Assembly (NCBI GenBank): GCA_013396655.1
Contig: WBMV01005981.1
Coordinates: 186,001 to 250,000, forward strand
DNA: 64,000 nt
Reading direction: 5' to 3'
Source: Campylorhamphus procurvoides
Lineage: Eukaryota; Chordata; Aves; Passeriformes; Dendrocolaptidae
The notes under the pieces are model-generated. The model searched no databases. It was not told the DNA's origin and saw nothing but the letters and a program-made list of their open reading frames with translations. The translations under genes were made by a program, and so were the position numbers. Shown here piece after piece: positions 11,801 to 24,100 of the stretch. Positions within the stretch are counted from its first letter, which is position 1. Each line of letters begins with the position of its first letter.

Positions 11801-12954
11801 TCTGAGGAAAGGTTAGTCACCTACAGGTCCTGTCCATTTGCTAGATGCCAAATTGCTTTCTCAGCACTTACGTCTGAAATGGTGGCAAGCTTCCAGGAGT
11901 TTCCCCTTGTTGTATATGTGAGGTGATGAGCTGAGAGGTGAGGGACTTATTTCTTAGACTGTGTTAGGAAAGGCAATAGAAATACCACAGTTCAGTGTCT
12001 TGCCCATTTACTTACAAGTTCCAATACTAGTTTTGTCTAAACTGTATTTTGTTTGATCTTGCTCTCCTTACAAGAAAGCCTGTTATAAAGAATCCATAGT
12101 TATTTGCCAGTAAAAACACCATAAAATCCTTTCCAAGTGTGCAAAAAGGAGGTGCTGGAAGCAAAGGGAGTGGCAACAATGCAGACAGACAAAATACAAG
12201 ATTAAGACTTTTCTTACTGCAATTTATAATTTCACTGACATCACTGTGTTAGCAGTCGGACAACACTGTTTCCCTTCCCATGGAGCCAGCATGGCTTTTA
12301 CTGGGCTCCAGGTCCGTCAGGAAAAAGAATTTAAAGACAACTAAGCAGAAAAAAACACATCCCATTGCTCCTCAGTGTGCCCTCATCCATGGGGCTGACA
12401 CCAGGGCCCCAGCTGTGGGATGGGAGGTTGATGAGAGACAACACTGCCAAAAGAAGGCTGGGCTGAAGCACAATGCTAAGGGGCACCCCTGTGCCCTGAT
12501 TCCTCAGTCTCCCCAGCAAGTCTGGGTACAGGTATCCCTATCAGATAGGCAAAAAGCACATGAAAAGTTTCCTCCTGTCACCTCCTTGCTCAGTGTAGCA
12601 CTCAGTGCACCTCCTTCCTAACTGAGCCTGGGCACAACTTTAAACTAATCAGATTATCTTTACATTGAGGCACAAGTAAGCAGGTCACCCTTGCTTCCAG
12701 AGTTTTGCAAGGTACTCATTTTTGGAAGGAAGAATGGGTTTTAGTGGAAGGATTTTTTTTTTCTAACCCCACCCTGAGAGGCAAGATGTTACATCCCTGT
12801 TATGGAAACAGGTATTGTTAGCTAGAGTCTAACCCACTTGAAAGGTTCTGTGATATTACCCCAGTGGGAAGGCTGTATTGAAGACTGCAATGAGAAAACC
12901 TTGCAGTTTAAGCATTTTCACCCTTGAGATTTAAACTTCCATTTAGGTTTTTAT
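8871..12954. other. Unique sequence, no gene seen
   Basis: A poly-A run lies at 10107-10124 and a poly-T run near 11388. A somewhat GC-richer patch at 12260-12620 carries a 113-codon open frame with no recognisable domain, overlapped by a frame on the other strand. No mobile element is recognised. Confidence 0.5.
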
Positions 12955-13120
12955 TTGCTACAACCCCCAAGAGCCTATGATGTCAGTGCCAGAAGAAACG
13001 AGGCTTGAGGTGATTATAGTTTTACGCGGAACAAGAGCTGTTATGAATCGGAAGACAGATGCTAAAATCTGAGTCAGATAAAGGTACCTACTTTGCACTT
13101 GCAAGATAGCACAACGCCTT
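12955..13120. promoter_or_regulatory. Candidate constrained segment with retained CpGs
   Basis: Five CpG dinucleotides (12999, 13025, 13027, 13049, 13115) fall in about 120 bp of otherwise CpG-poor DNA. The segment is non-repetitive. A 92-codon open frame covers it on the minus strand (12958-13236) without a recognised domain. Retained CpGs can reflect constraint or hypomethylation, so the call is weak. Confidence 0.18.
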
Positions 13121-15839
13121 CTGCTGTGTTGCAATCTTTTAATCTCTGTCAGCACATCTTGTACTACAAAATAAGTGTAGATCATGCATATGGATATATG
13201 GGAAATATTTATTTTAAGTAGACTACAAACTGCCATACATACATGTAAAATGTAATTTAAAAGTGCAGCATAAAATAACTTCTTGAGGATTACAGAAGTT
13301 TAGCAGTATTGAACTGTCACATGCTAAAAATATCTTGATATCTTGCTCTAGATGACTTTATTAATTAGTTGTGCAGACACCAAAACATAGCCTAAATACT
13401 AGTAATGTCACTTCTTTTTCTTTTCTCTGAACCATATCCTATACATTTATTCAGATGTAGAATTTGTCCATCTACAGATCACAGATTTATTAATCTTCAG
13501 CATAAGGTTTCAAATTCATTGCAAGACCTAACCAGGGGTAAATTAAACAAGGAGAAAATCTGTGAAAGTGCATATGTTGTGTATAGGTACTGTCACAGGC
13601 CAAGGGGAAAGATGGCTGCAGGGGAGTCTGTTAATTTGTGACTTTGTTGCAAGTGTACTTCATCAAAGGGCTGTCTCTGGGACTGAGAAAACACCCCACA
13701 AGGCAGGATGGCAGGATGCTGTGCTCAGGGATGTGTCCTGAGCACCACTGTGAACTCAGCCCTCAGTGATACAGAAGCATGTGAGGGTTAGAGGCTTACA
13801 CAGGGCACTTGGTTAGACCAGATTTCTGAAGATGCCTCATGAGGCCTGTTAAGGGTGGCGAGGCACAGGACAGAAGGAGCTTCATTTGTCTACAAGAACC
13901 CGGTGTAAACTTATTGGGTGCAAATTTAGTTCGTAAGAAGTGATACTTTTCTACAACTGCTGCTGGCACTACCAACCTTCGCTACAAAATCATGTTTGTG
14001 AAAGCCTAAAATAATATCAGCTGTATAGCTGATGAGATGTCAGGACATTTACATTTCACTGATCAACAGTTTCCATTTGAGAGTGACTGTGTATTCTGCA
14101 CTCCTTTGCTTCTTAGATGTCAGAGTAGGGGGACTGCAAGAAGTGCAGTGCTTCACAAGGGACAGAGAAACGTGTCCGTAAGATGTCACCACTACTTGTC
14201 CACCCATTACAGAAGATAAATGAGTATTAGTTACACTCTAAATCTGGGAAATGCCAGAGCAACTTTATCTGTGAATCCTTAATTTGAAGTGGGATTATTC
14301 TTGCCTAATTTGTAGTGTCTTTGTCATCATCCACACACTTTTTAGTCTCCAGCAAGAAATAGGTATTTCTAAAGCATAGTGCATTCTCTCCTCAGACTCA
14401 TTTAAAACAGGTCAGATAAATTGCCTTTTAAAAATGTCTGTTTCTCTCCAATGATTATAAAGAGAGAACACAATTAGGTCAGAGGCTGACATTTGTACTC
14501 TAAACTTCTATATGAGAAGCAAGGAATCTCACCCTTATATCTTTAGGGCAGTCACCACATTGGGCAGACCTTCACTTCTATCACCCCTCTTCTCCCAGAC
14601 AGATTCAGGCATGACTGTGCTGGATTATAAACAAGGGTTGAAGTGAGATTCCCAGATCTCACTTTTCATTCCACAACCTTAAATTCTTCTGAACTCCCAC
14701 TTCAGATATGTGCGGCCTTTTCTGAATGTGGCCCTTGGGAACTCTGCAAACTACCACTTCACTGTACAAATAAGACCAGTGACAGTCTACACTTGTGCAC
14801 CATAGTCTTTTTTTCACTAAAATATACATACAGCAAATTACATTCCTTTGGAATCAATCATGGAAAAAATGTTACTGATATGGATGGTCTTCTTTGAGCT
14901 CTGTTGTAGCACTTTATTACAGCTTTGATCAAAAGATTTGTAAGCAAGAGTTCTTTGTCCTGCAAGACCAACAACTGGGAAAAAAACCTTCAGTGCAAAT
15001 ATTGGGGGTGTTTTGTACTATTGTCAATCTGGACCACTTTATCAAACTCTTACTCCCCAGCTGCAAAAAAAGGCTGAATTTATAACAGGGTGGGGTGGGT
15101 GCTGCAAAACACTCTGTTACAGAGTTCAGAGCTAGTACAAGCATCCACATTTTCATAAATGTCACCCCTCTGGTGATACATGTGATCCAACTTAAGGTGT
15201 CAGTACAATAAATGATTTAATAGTGTTTAATTCTAAACATACAAATAGCTTTATGTGTTTGATAAGGATACTAGGGAATAATTTTTTTATTGGGATGGCA
15301 TCTGTATTTCCATAAGAAACGCTTTTTAGAAAAACTAATTGCAGAAGAGGACACAGAAACCTGGGTAGAGGAACACTTCTAGGAAGGTTGAGCTCTAGCT
15401 AAGTAGCAGAAATTCATGGAAAAAGGCACCACATAATGAGCTACACATGACACTATGTGGCACACACTGCATAGCAGATAGATAGTGTATGGATCTAATC
15501 AAAGATATTGTAGAGAAATAAAAATACTAGATGACTCAGAGATTCTTAGGAAGGACTATCTCCAGTGGTATGACTCACAATAATCAATTAATTTCTCTTC
15601 TCTGTATAACTGTATAAACAACAATTCTCTTTGCAGATACTGGAGTGTAAAGGAATATCAGCAGTAATGCAGGATGAGACTGGATTTTGTGCAGAGCACA
15701 CCAGAAGAGTAACATGAAAGTCACAAGAGATGCAGAATAGTAAAAATAGACACAGCAGACACTATTACCTAGAAGAAGGACAGAACTACTGTCAGAAATG
15801 AACCGATATTACGGGAACCAGGGGAGAACCTCTGCATCT
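13121..15839. other. Unique sequence, no gene seen
   Basis: Open frames of 60-84 codons without domains. No RNA gene, LTR or LINE similarity is recognised. Confidence 0.5.
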
Positions 15840-16100
15840 TGTGCAGACAGATATTTTTTGTCATCCTTGCTTGCAGAATTACTTGTGATCAAGTGGATAT
15901 TAATCATTAATTTTACAGTGCCTGTTCATGCCAGCTTTCTCTTACTTGACATCGGCATATTTTTTACACTGGTGGATTTGAAAATCCACTTCTTTTTGGT
16001 CATACTCCCTATGAATCCAGAGAAACTTCTCCAGAAGGTAAACAAAGAAGCTGCATATGTTTCCAGAATGGAGTGGTCTAGACATATTTTGCCATGTTTA
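15840..16100. promoter_or_regulatory. Possible conserved non-coding element
   Basis: An AT-rich, non-repetitive segment includes ATTAATCATTAATTTTACAG near 15900 and the 18-bp imperfect palindrome GTGGATTTGAAAATCCAC at 15972-15989 (8-bp arms, 2-bp spacer). A 114-codon plus-strand frame (15798-16142) spans it but resembles no known protein. Confidence 0.15.
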
Positions 16101-17274
16101 TTTATCTGTCACATGCATGTCTTAGCCTCTACCACAGTATAACCAGAACAACAGTATATCACTTCAGTTTTCAGAATAGAAATATTTGCATTGCTAAACA
16201 AAGACCACCTGCATAACGTCAAGCCACATCCACTCTTGTTGACAGATGTGATGATGACAAATCAAACATTTTCAAACACTTGCATGAAGAAGGAATTACT
16301 CTGATGAAATAGCAAAATGCACTCGGGTTTTTACAGGATGCTTTTGCTTGTGACCTTTCAGCAATCCTGTGTACTGCTTTTGAGACTCCAACTATGCCCC
16401 AAATGCACAGATAAACTCATGCGTGTGTGGGTTTGTAAGTATCACCCGGATCTGATGCCTGCCTTATCTGCTAGCTAAGGAGAAACAGTGAGATAGGCAG
16501 CATTACTCTGGGTAAACTAGGTGATAACATATGCTTCTTTCCTTCAGCAATCCTGGTGTAGCTCTCGTGACCGGTATTTAGGACTGTGATATTGCTACTG
16601 GGGCCTGATATACCCAGCTGAAAGCTGGGCTGTAACCCTGGGTACATACCTCTTGGTGGGATTGCAGTTGGGACTATCCAGGCCACCAATGACTCCCTGC
16701 AACCACCTCCGTTGTGCCATGAATGTGGGATTGCAGTGAGAAACAAGCTTTGCCACATGGCCAGGCAAACACTGCCATGGCTTAATGGAGAGGAGGGGGC
16801 ATCCAGAGGGAGGAGGAAGGGCTGGAAATAGGAAAGCAAGAGTTTCTTAAAAAGCAATGTCTAGCCACAGTCTGACCTGACAGAAGGGATTTAGGGCTTA
16901 CTCCTGCTGTCACTGAATGTAAAAGGCAGCCTTAAAACTTGGTCCTGTGCTGAGTAAAACTGATTAAATTTAGCAGACTTAGTGAATTCTGGATCACACT
17001 CTCCAAATGGACAACCCTTTTTCTTTTCAGTAATTTGAGATACTGTCTTTCTGAAGTCAAACAGGCAGCATTGAAAGAAAGATGTTCATGTCACAGCTGT
17101 TCTGTTTTTGAGAGTTATTCCTTTTTCTCTTAGGTTATCAACAGCTACTTTTGGTGTGAAATTAAAAAGAAGCTTGTAAATAGCTGCTGTTGTATGAAAT
17201 ATGTTGTTGGTATTTCCTCCAGACTGCATCCAAACTATATTGTTTTAACCCCCAACTTCCCTTCCCTCCCCTCC
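16101..17274. other. Unique sequence with a GC-richer patch
   Basis: The 16440-16860 part is richer in GC than its flanks and contains two near-copies of a GGGATTGCAGT motif (16659 and 16727). A 128-codon minus-strand open frame there has no recognisable domain. No repeat family is identified. Confidence 0.45.
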
Positions 17275-17398
17275 ACAAAAAAACCCAAAACACCCAATGA
17301 GAAAAAAAAAAACAAAAAAAACAAAAAAGAAAGACAAACAAAAAAAACAACAAAAGAAAACAAAAGGGAAAATAAACAAAAACCAGCAAAACAACAAG
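17275..17398. repeat. A-rich low-complexity tract
   Basis: About 120 bases are nearly all A on the plus strand, with scattered C and G, and are preceded by a C/T-rich stretch ending at 17273. Lysine-rich (plus) and phenylalanine-rich (minus) open frames here are artefacts of composition. It could be an expanded poly-A remnant, but no retroposed body is recognisable upstream. Confidence 0.85.
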
Positions 17399-17849
17399 AC
17401 CTGGGATATTTTCCAGGAAAAGAAGAAATTAATCCTGAGAAGATCAAGTGTTTGCTCAGGCTCTGATCCAACACAGTACTAAAACCCTTTTAAAGTCAAC
17501 TGCATTTCAAACAGCCTGTTCCTCTTGGTAATCTGGACCTTATAATGGAAGTTCTAGCAGAGCTGTGACTATTACTAATGCACTTAATACATTAGGAGCT
17601 CAATTTTGAATGCCTTGAGCACTTAGTCCCCCTGCTAAAGTGGATCAGAGCTGTGGTGGTGTAGCGTAGCAGGGGCAGTCCCATAGTCTTTTTGACCTTT
17701 TGTGAGCATTTGAAAGAGACTGCATTTAATGATTTTAAAATGTCAAGGCCCATTTCAGGCAAAAAGAAAGAAATCTAATTGAGTTTCTGAACTGTGTAAG
17801 CTTTTGAAATGAGTCCACGGACATACTCAGACATAGGGCGCTGGGCTGA
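17399..17849. other. Unique sequence, no gene seen
   Basis: Nothing recognisable; ordinary single-copy composition. Confidence 0.5.
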
Positions 17850-18110
17850 AATATCATGGAGGCTGAATACATTATATTCACAATCAGGTCTCAGAGACAA
17901 CAATTTCAATTCCAGGCCTCCAGAATAATAACGTTACAGCACATGCCTTCCATAATGTGCTTTTTAGCTCGTTGTGAATTACCTCAGCACAACCGAGTAA
18001 TTCATCAGTGCATAAAGCATGCAGGGACTGGATTTGTGAATTATGCATGAAGGATTATTTTGCTCTGATGCTCTTCTGTGTGGTGTACACTGGAAAGCTG
18101 CACTCATGGC
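17850..18110. promoter_or_regulatory. Candidate conserved non-coding element
   Basis: Non-repetitive DNA with clustered homeodomain/POU-like motifs: GTGAATTACC (17974), GAGTAATTCATC (17996) and AATTATGCAT (18039-18048). It also retains CpGs, which are rare nearby. The pattern resembles developmental enhancers in gene deserts. No coding frame is convincing. Confidence 0.22.
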
Positions 18111-20598
18111 CTGTCATGACTGGGTGTTGGTTTGTGGAATATATAGGGTCTTGTGTTATTTGAAAGCATAGGCAACTGTGATATGATGCTAGTAAGAAAA
18201 CTGCATCAACAATATCAATTGGTTTTAAAATACGAATTATGCCATAAATAAATGATCTCTGCTTCCTCACATTCAGCCCCCATAGAAAGCTAGTTAACTG
18301 AATGTGTTATTCACTAGCCACATACAGCCTGTCCAAAGAAGGTTGTTTACTTCACTGACATGGACAGATTCACCGAAGAGTACAAACTTGTCATGTAACC
18401 GATAATAAAATAACTGTTGATGACATAATCTGGCTGGCTGGTTCTGGTATGCCTAAGCTTTGAAGGAACCTCTTTTGGGATTCCAAATAAAGATGCAGAA
18501 TTAGACTTTTGATGAAGGAATCCAAGTTAATCATCATAATTAAAAAAAAAAGAGAAATAATTTCTAATGTTTTATATAGTAATCACATAATAGCATGTTG
18601 AGATGAAGTTAAAGCTGCAAGCATATATTGGTTGATGTGAGAGCCTATTATCTTCACCTACACTAGCAATGAAAGTGATAGAAAACAGGAAATGCAGAAC
18701 TAATGAACTGCTTCTTTAACAAGTTAACTTGACCATTGAAATTGTAGATCTGGTGGAAGAAAATATAACTGTTGTATCTCTAAAATATCTCTAAAAATTC
18801 ACAAATATTTTTATTTTAGGAATTCTTTTAGAAATTTTGTCTTTCCAGTATTTGAAAACTACATGAAGATGCTAGGTGATTTAGCAGCTTTCTGGCTTTT
18901 GTTGATTTGTCTTACATATTTCCTTTCCTCAGTTCCACCCTGGAAAGCAAGATGATTCATACAGAGAAGTAAAAACTCTGTATTTTTCTATATTTGATTG
19001 ATAACTGCATTTAGAAATGGAAGAAGGTCATTTTAGATTAAAAACATCCTTTATCACAAAAGCCACAACACACTTTATATAAATCTGACCTTTTGGTTAT
19101 ATCTTGCAAGAAAAAATTTCTGTTTGCTTTTCTTGTCATATTTCAGCTCACTATCTTAGCCTTAGAATTAGTAATGTCAATTCTGAGGGTAAAACATCTG
19201 CGTAAATTTTAAGGAGTGGAAAACATTCCAATTTTAGCAGTAAACAAGTTGAGGCTTTAACCATTCAACTGTTGTTTTTATTCACCTATTTTACTTAAAA
19301 GCAAGTGATCTATTGTTTATTGAAAAAAAATAAGTATATCTTTAATCTGCTTTGTAGTTTACTCACAACGTTTTAGTCCCAGATCTTTACTGGGAAAAAA
19401 AAATACAGACTCCCAATTTATATAGTGCTGGGATCACTGCCAAAGGTAAATTTAATGAGAGATGTTGGAAAAAAACAAGAGCAGAAACCAGCAACATTCC
19501 CCAGGATGCTATTCCCGAACATGTAAGGTGCAGGAAAAAATTTCTATGGGACGTGTACCAGTCCATGACGACAACTGCCAGAAATAACTCATTGCTCATG
19601 TGCTAACCCCAGGAACACAAGTAACCCTGTGCTTGAAATACAGCCATTTCCCGAGAGCAGTGTTGAAGTCACTTACAGTAGGAATCATTGCTGGATGGAC
19701 ATCATGCCTATGAAGGTCACTCCAGACCAAGATAAACATTTTAGTACTATAGTGGTGAGGCAGATGGTCCTATACAGTTGTCACTTTCGACAGGCAGGAA
19801 AGGAATTGCAGTGAGAAAAGGGAACACAGAGATCGTCTCCCACAAACATCACATCGACAATTGCTGGCTGTGGTGTTGACTTCCTGAATGGAGACCAGAG
19901 ATAGCGGTTATTGCACTGTTTTTAACATCACCCCAAGTATAACTGCCAAATTGTTTAATGAATGCCAGTTTCTTGTTTGGTTTTAGTTATTTAGGGTAAA
20001 GTCCAATCTATCACAGCCTTTTCTGAGTTCCAGGCTCTGGGGATTTTTTCACCCCTGCTTAGCTATGTGGAAGCCATGAGGGTAGTGTGAGCTATCCACC
20101 TGTCTTCCACCCTATAGGCAATGAACAAACACCAGCAAATCCGGAAACAGACCCTCCCATTTATAATAAACATCTGTGGTCGTACCCTTCTCAACTGAGA
20201 CCTAGTGCCTAATGTTGCATATCTGTAGATAGGCTGGCTAAATTCTCATCCTTAAAATCCAGGCTGGATTTTGAAAACAAACAAAACCCAGCATTAAAAG
20301 AAAGAAAACTCGCCAGCTGATTGTGAGTCCTTATAAATATTTGTGTACCTTCTATGTTCACTGGGCTATAATGCTTTGTGAAACATTCTAGGAATTATTC
20401 TGTAACATAAAAGTTAATAGGTAATCAAAGTTAATAAAAAGTAGGCATGACAGAAATAATTTTTTGAGTTCTGTGCTGCTCAGCTGGGCTCTGAAAGGGT
20501 GTTAGTTATTGTACAGTGGGTCTTGTAGCAAGGACTGGCATTAGCCTTTGACTGCCTCTGTGCAGAGAAGTCAAGCAGTCTCCTCTTTCCCCCTGCAG
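18111..20598. other. Unique sequence, no gene seen
   Basis: Short open frames of 61-71 codons only, with short poly-A at 18541 and 19324. No mobile element is recognised. Confidence 0.5.
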
Positions 20599-20672
20599 CC
20601 AAGCACAGAGCTATCATTTAGCTGCAGTCACAGAGGTGGCTGCTGCTACTGCTGCTGAAAAGGAGCTGTGAC
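20599..20672 (+). other. Exon-like block with strong splice signals (block 1)
   Basis: A long pyrimidine tract ending CCCCCTGCAG (acceptor AG at 20597-20598) precedes 74 bases, followed by the donor GTATGT at 20673. All three frames hit a stop inside the block, so if it is an exon it is untranslated or belongs to a long non-coding RNA. It includes a CTG-rich stretch. Strong chance pairs of splice sites do occur in 64 kb, so confidence is low. Confidence 0.2.
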
Positions 20673-21135
20673 GTATGTTGGCAAGATGAAATTCTGCTCT
20701 AATTCCCCCATGCTCTACTTAGGCCTATGAGAACAGCCTGTGCTTGCTCTTCCTAAAGAGATTATGTGAGCAGCTGTACATTGTGTTCCTGTCTGATCTC
20801 CATCTTCATAATATTTCTATCAGTCACCACTGGAGTGCAGAAGTCCCCAGCACTCACGACCCTCAGCACACAAACCTTTCCATCATTTAAATTCAGAGGT
20901 GGTAACAATCTTGTGAAAAATCAATAGATTTTAATAGGTGTTTCCTGAAGTTTATTAAGTATGACATAGAACTGAGACATCCACTTTTTGTTTATATCTG
21001 CTGTCAATACTGTTTATTTTGGTTAGTTGTGTTTTGTTATGTTGGGGGTTTTTTATTTAAACTAAAGCAGATGTGACTTAGTTGTTGGCATACTTCTTAA
21101 AACAGCAGTCACTGTCTCTTTTGTTGCTTGCATAG

Positions 21136-21183
21136 GAAGGCTCCAAGAAGCACTTCACATTGTATCGCACAGCAGTTGCAGTT
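21136..21183 (+). other. Exon-like block with strong splice signals (block 2)
   Basis: The pyrimidine-rich acceptor TTGTTGCTTGCATAG (AG at 21134-21135) and the consensus donor GTAAGT at 21184 enclose 48 bases open in all three frames. One frame reads EGSKKHFTLYRTAVAV, which I do not recognise. Together with block 1 it would define a 463-bp intron. It could be a small exon of a host gene, a non-coding exon, or chance. Confidence 0.2.
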
Positions 21184-24100
21184 GTAAGTCTAATTTACCT
21201 CTTAGATTTCAACATTTCTCACCAAATAAAATAGCATTCTGAGAAACCATTTCCACTGAGCCATGGCAATTTACTCCAGCTGAAGGTCTGCTCCCCACCC
21301 TACTCTTGAGGTAAACTTGGACTAGAAAAAAGGAGCTGTCTGGCTAATAGAAGCATACTCTGTAGCCTTTGTCAAAACAGTTTTTATTCTCGTACGATGC
21401 AAACCTCAGGCATTATTACAGGGTTTCATAGAACAGATGTTCTTGAATTTGCATAATGACAGACAGACTGCCTTTTCTTTATGAAAGGTCACTAAAAACC
21501 AGTGCTACCGTTCAGTCAGTCCTGCCTTCATTAAGCAATTTCAGGACAAAACTGCTTTGTCTTTACTTACTGTTTTCATAACCACTGCTTTACATAATTT
21601 AATCGAACAAAACTGAGGCCAAATCATTGGCTTATGTCACACCACATGGCTGTCTGGCTTCCCCTAATTTCTAAACATCAGGCACTCTAGTATGAGTGTT
21701 AAAATAACAGCATCAAATCTTCAGCTGCAGTAAGACAGAATAACCCCTGTGACACTGGTGAAGCTCCTTCAGTGGATGCTGTATAAGAGAAGCAGCTTTT
21801 CAAAGAATATCATGAAAAATGTGCTTGGCATCAGTTTTCAGTTACTTCTTTATTTATCGTGTGGGTTTTTTGCCCCCACCAATATAATTAAATTTACATG
21901 CCATTCTAAGTAGCATCAGTATTTCTCATAAAGTTGATTCCTATTGAACTGCATGTACCCCCATGCATAAGCAAGCTGCCTTTTATTGTCATTTATATGT
22001 GCATATCAAATAGCTGATGTGAAAGTTTTATATCTTCTACATCTAATGTCACAATGACAGACAAATTCCACCATGGAGATCCCCAAAGAGACATGCATGT
22101 TTGCCTTCAAGGCAAAACCTAAACTTTGTATTCTAGTCAGCATGCAGCTGGAGCATCATTGAGAAGCTGATGGATGGAAACGTCCTCACAGAAAGACAAA
22201 GCCAAGATAATGTAGTACTGTCAAGTCATGCTGAGATGCCTGAGACAGGGGAAAGAAACCCTTTCTCTAAATGGAACATGGAAATAAACACAATTTCAGG
22301 CTATGAAATACATCAAATTACCACATAATGAAAGATGAAGCACAGTTATATGATTTTTTTTTCTAGGTGACACTGTTCGTTTTCAGTGATATGCAGTTTT
22401 CCACTGTATGTCTTCTTTTCCCCTGAATTGCACACTTGGTTTTACTGGTACACTCCCCCAGCTACATGACAATGTTAGAAATTATCACTTGCCTGTATTT
22501 CAGATTATTCTGGTACAAATAAGAGAACAAATGGCAGGCTTCCACAGGTGCAACTGTTCATGGACACAGAACAAAACACATGCTGTCGGAACTAGCACTC
22601 TTGAAAGAAGAGGAGAAAGTTAGAGTAGATTTGGTCCTTGAGTTGTTGGACAGTAATTTAGAGGGAATTCTGTTTTAAGTGGAAGAATGGAAAATTACTG
22701 ATAAAAGAATGAATCCAAACATGCTGTTCCATCCTCCTTCCCTTGACAATCCAGCTTGGTTGAGTTGAGAGCAGTAGAACACCTACAAGCTGAAGTGGAC
22801 ACTGTCTCTAGGGGTACACAAACACAAAACAGTTTCTTTTGCTTTCCTTGAAGATCCGGTCCCACCTGCTCCCATGGGGAGCCTATGCATGCATCTTCTT
22901 TCATGTCAGCCATGATCGTTCTGCTGATCCCAGCTGGGAAAGCCAGGAATATTTTGGGAAAGGCAGCTGGGTCACATTATGTGTGGAAGGAAAGAGTATA
23001 ATTGTCTCCCAAATGTAACTCTGGAGAGGAGGAAGTTCAAATAATTTGTCTGGGTTATTTCTCAGCCAGTGGTAAAAACTGTAGCATGGCTATGCATCAC
23101 TCAGCGGACTTGAAGAACATATTCTTTGGTCAAAAGCCATATTTCCTAATTTAACATTCCTTTTGGTATCTCTTCTTTTCTTGGACACAAGAGTTCACAC
23201 CACTGAGGCTCAGAGTGATGCTCCCTTCTCTGAATTGTGCTTTTCTCACCCTTCCACAGCCATTTTCTCCTCACCATCTACTTCTATTCTAACAAGGTTC
23301 CAAACACCTTCATAATTCAATTCCAGGTATAGATGATGAATGGCAGTGAAGACTAAAGCTCTGGTTAGGCTTAAATTCCTGAAAAGGTTCTCCTTTTGTT
23401 CGCTTGGTAAAATATCAGGCTGTAGCAGCAGCTAGTCAACCTGTAGAAAATATTAATAACCTAAATTGCTTAGACTTGGGCTATGACAAAGATGGGTGAA
23501 GATATATCTGCTTACAAGAAAATTCCCAAAGTTCCTTTCTTCATGCAATATGTATCTTGCTTAAAAATATATAAATGTGCATTAAGCCAAGCAACTCTGT
23601 ACTCACTTAGCAGAATTTTAATAGGATACTATATAAAACTATTCTACAGTTTTGCAGTCATTTAAGGATAATTTGCTTATTACATAAAAGTTTGACTGTT
23701 TATTCCTTAAAGCAAGTACAGGTTGCACTTGTTCTTCAGGTACAAGTTGAATATGTTTGTGCTACTAATAAAATAGCTTCCAATAATAGATCATTGGCTT
23801 GCATGATAACATAGGAGGTAGAAAACCTCAGGATTTTCTGGTTTCTGATTTTAAAAGCTGATATAGTAGATGGGAAACTGAAATTAACTTCAAAGTATAG
23901 ATTAAATTATCACTGTCTATTAGATGATGAGTTAGTTTCCCTCCAGTATCTGTTTCCTGTTTTTTTCTTTGCTAATAATAGGCTCTTGAAAAGTACAGAA
24001 TAGGAAGCCTGTGACTACCAGTCCCCTTCACAGATAAAATATTATGCCACGTTTGCAAGTAGTGTCTTCTAGTAGGTCAGCCGATATTGTTGGAAAAAAC

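Noticed and set aside
12280..12621. 113-codon open frame in a GC-richer patch
   Set aside because: Low-complexity lysine-rich start, no domain, and a competing frame on the other strand; no splice or promoter context.
15798..16142. 114-codon open frame with a hydrophobic middle
   Set aside because: The hydrophobic stretch follows from T-rich DNA; no signal peptide logic, no family similarity.
16471..16857. 128-codon minus-strand open frame
   Set aside because: No domain recognised and no exon signals; GC-richer DNA raises the chance of long frames.
17194..17482. Lysine-rich and phenylalanine-rich frames
   Set aside because: Produced by the A-rich tract at 17275-17398.
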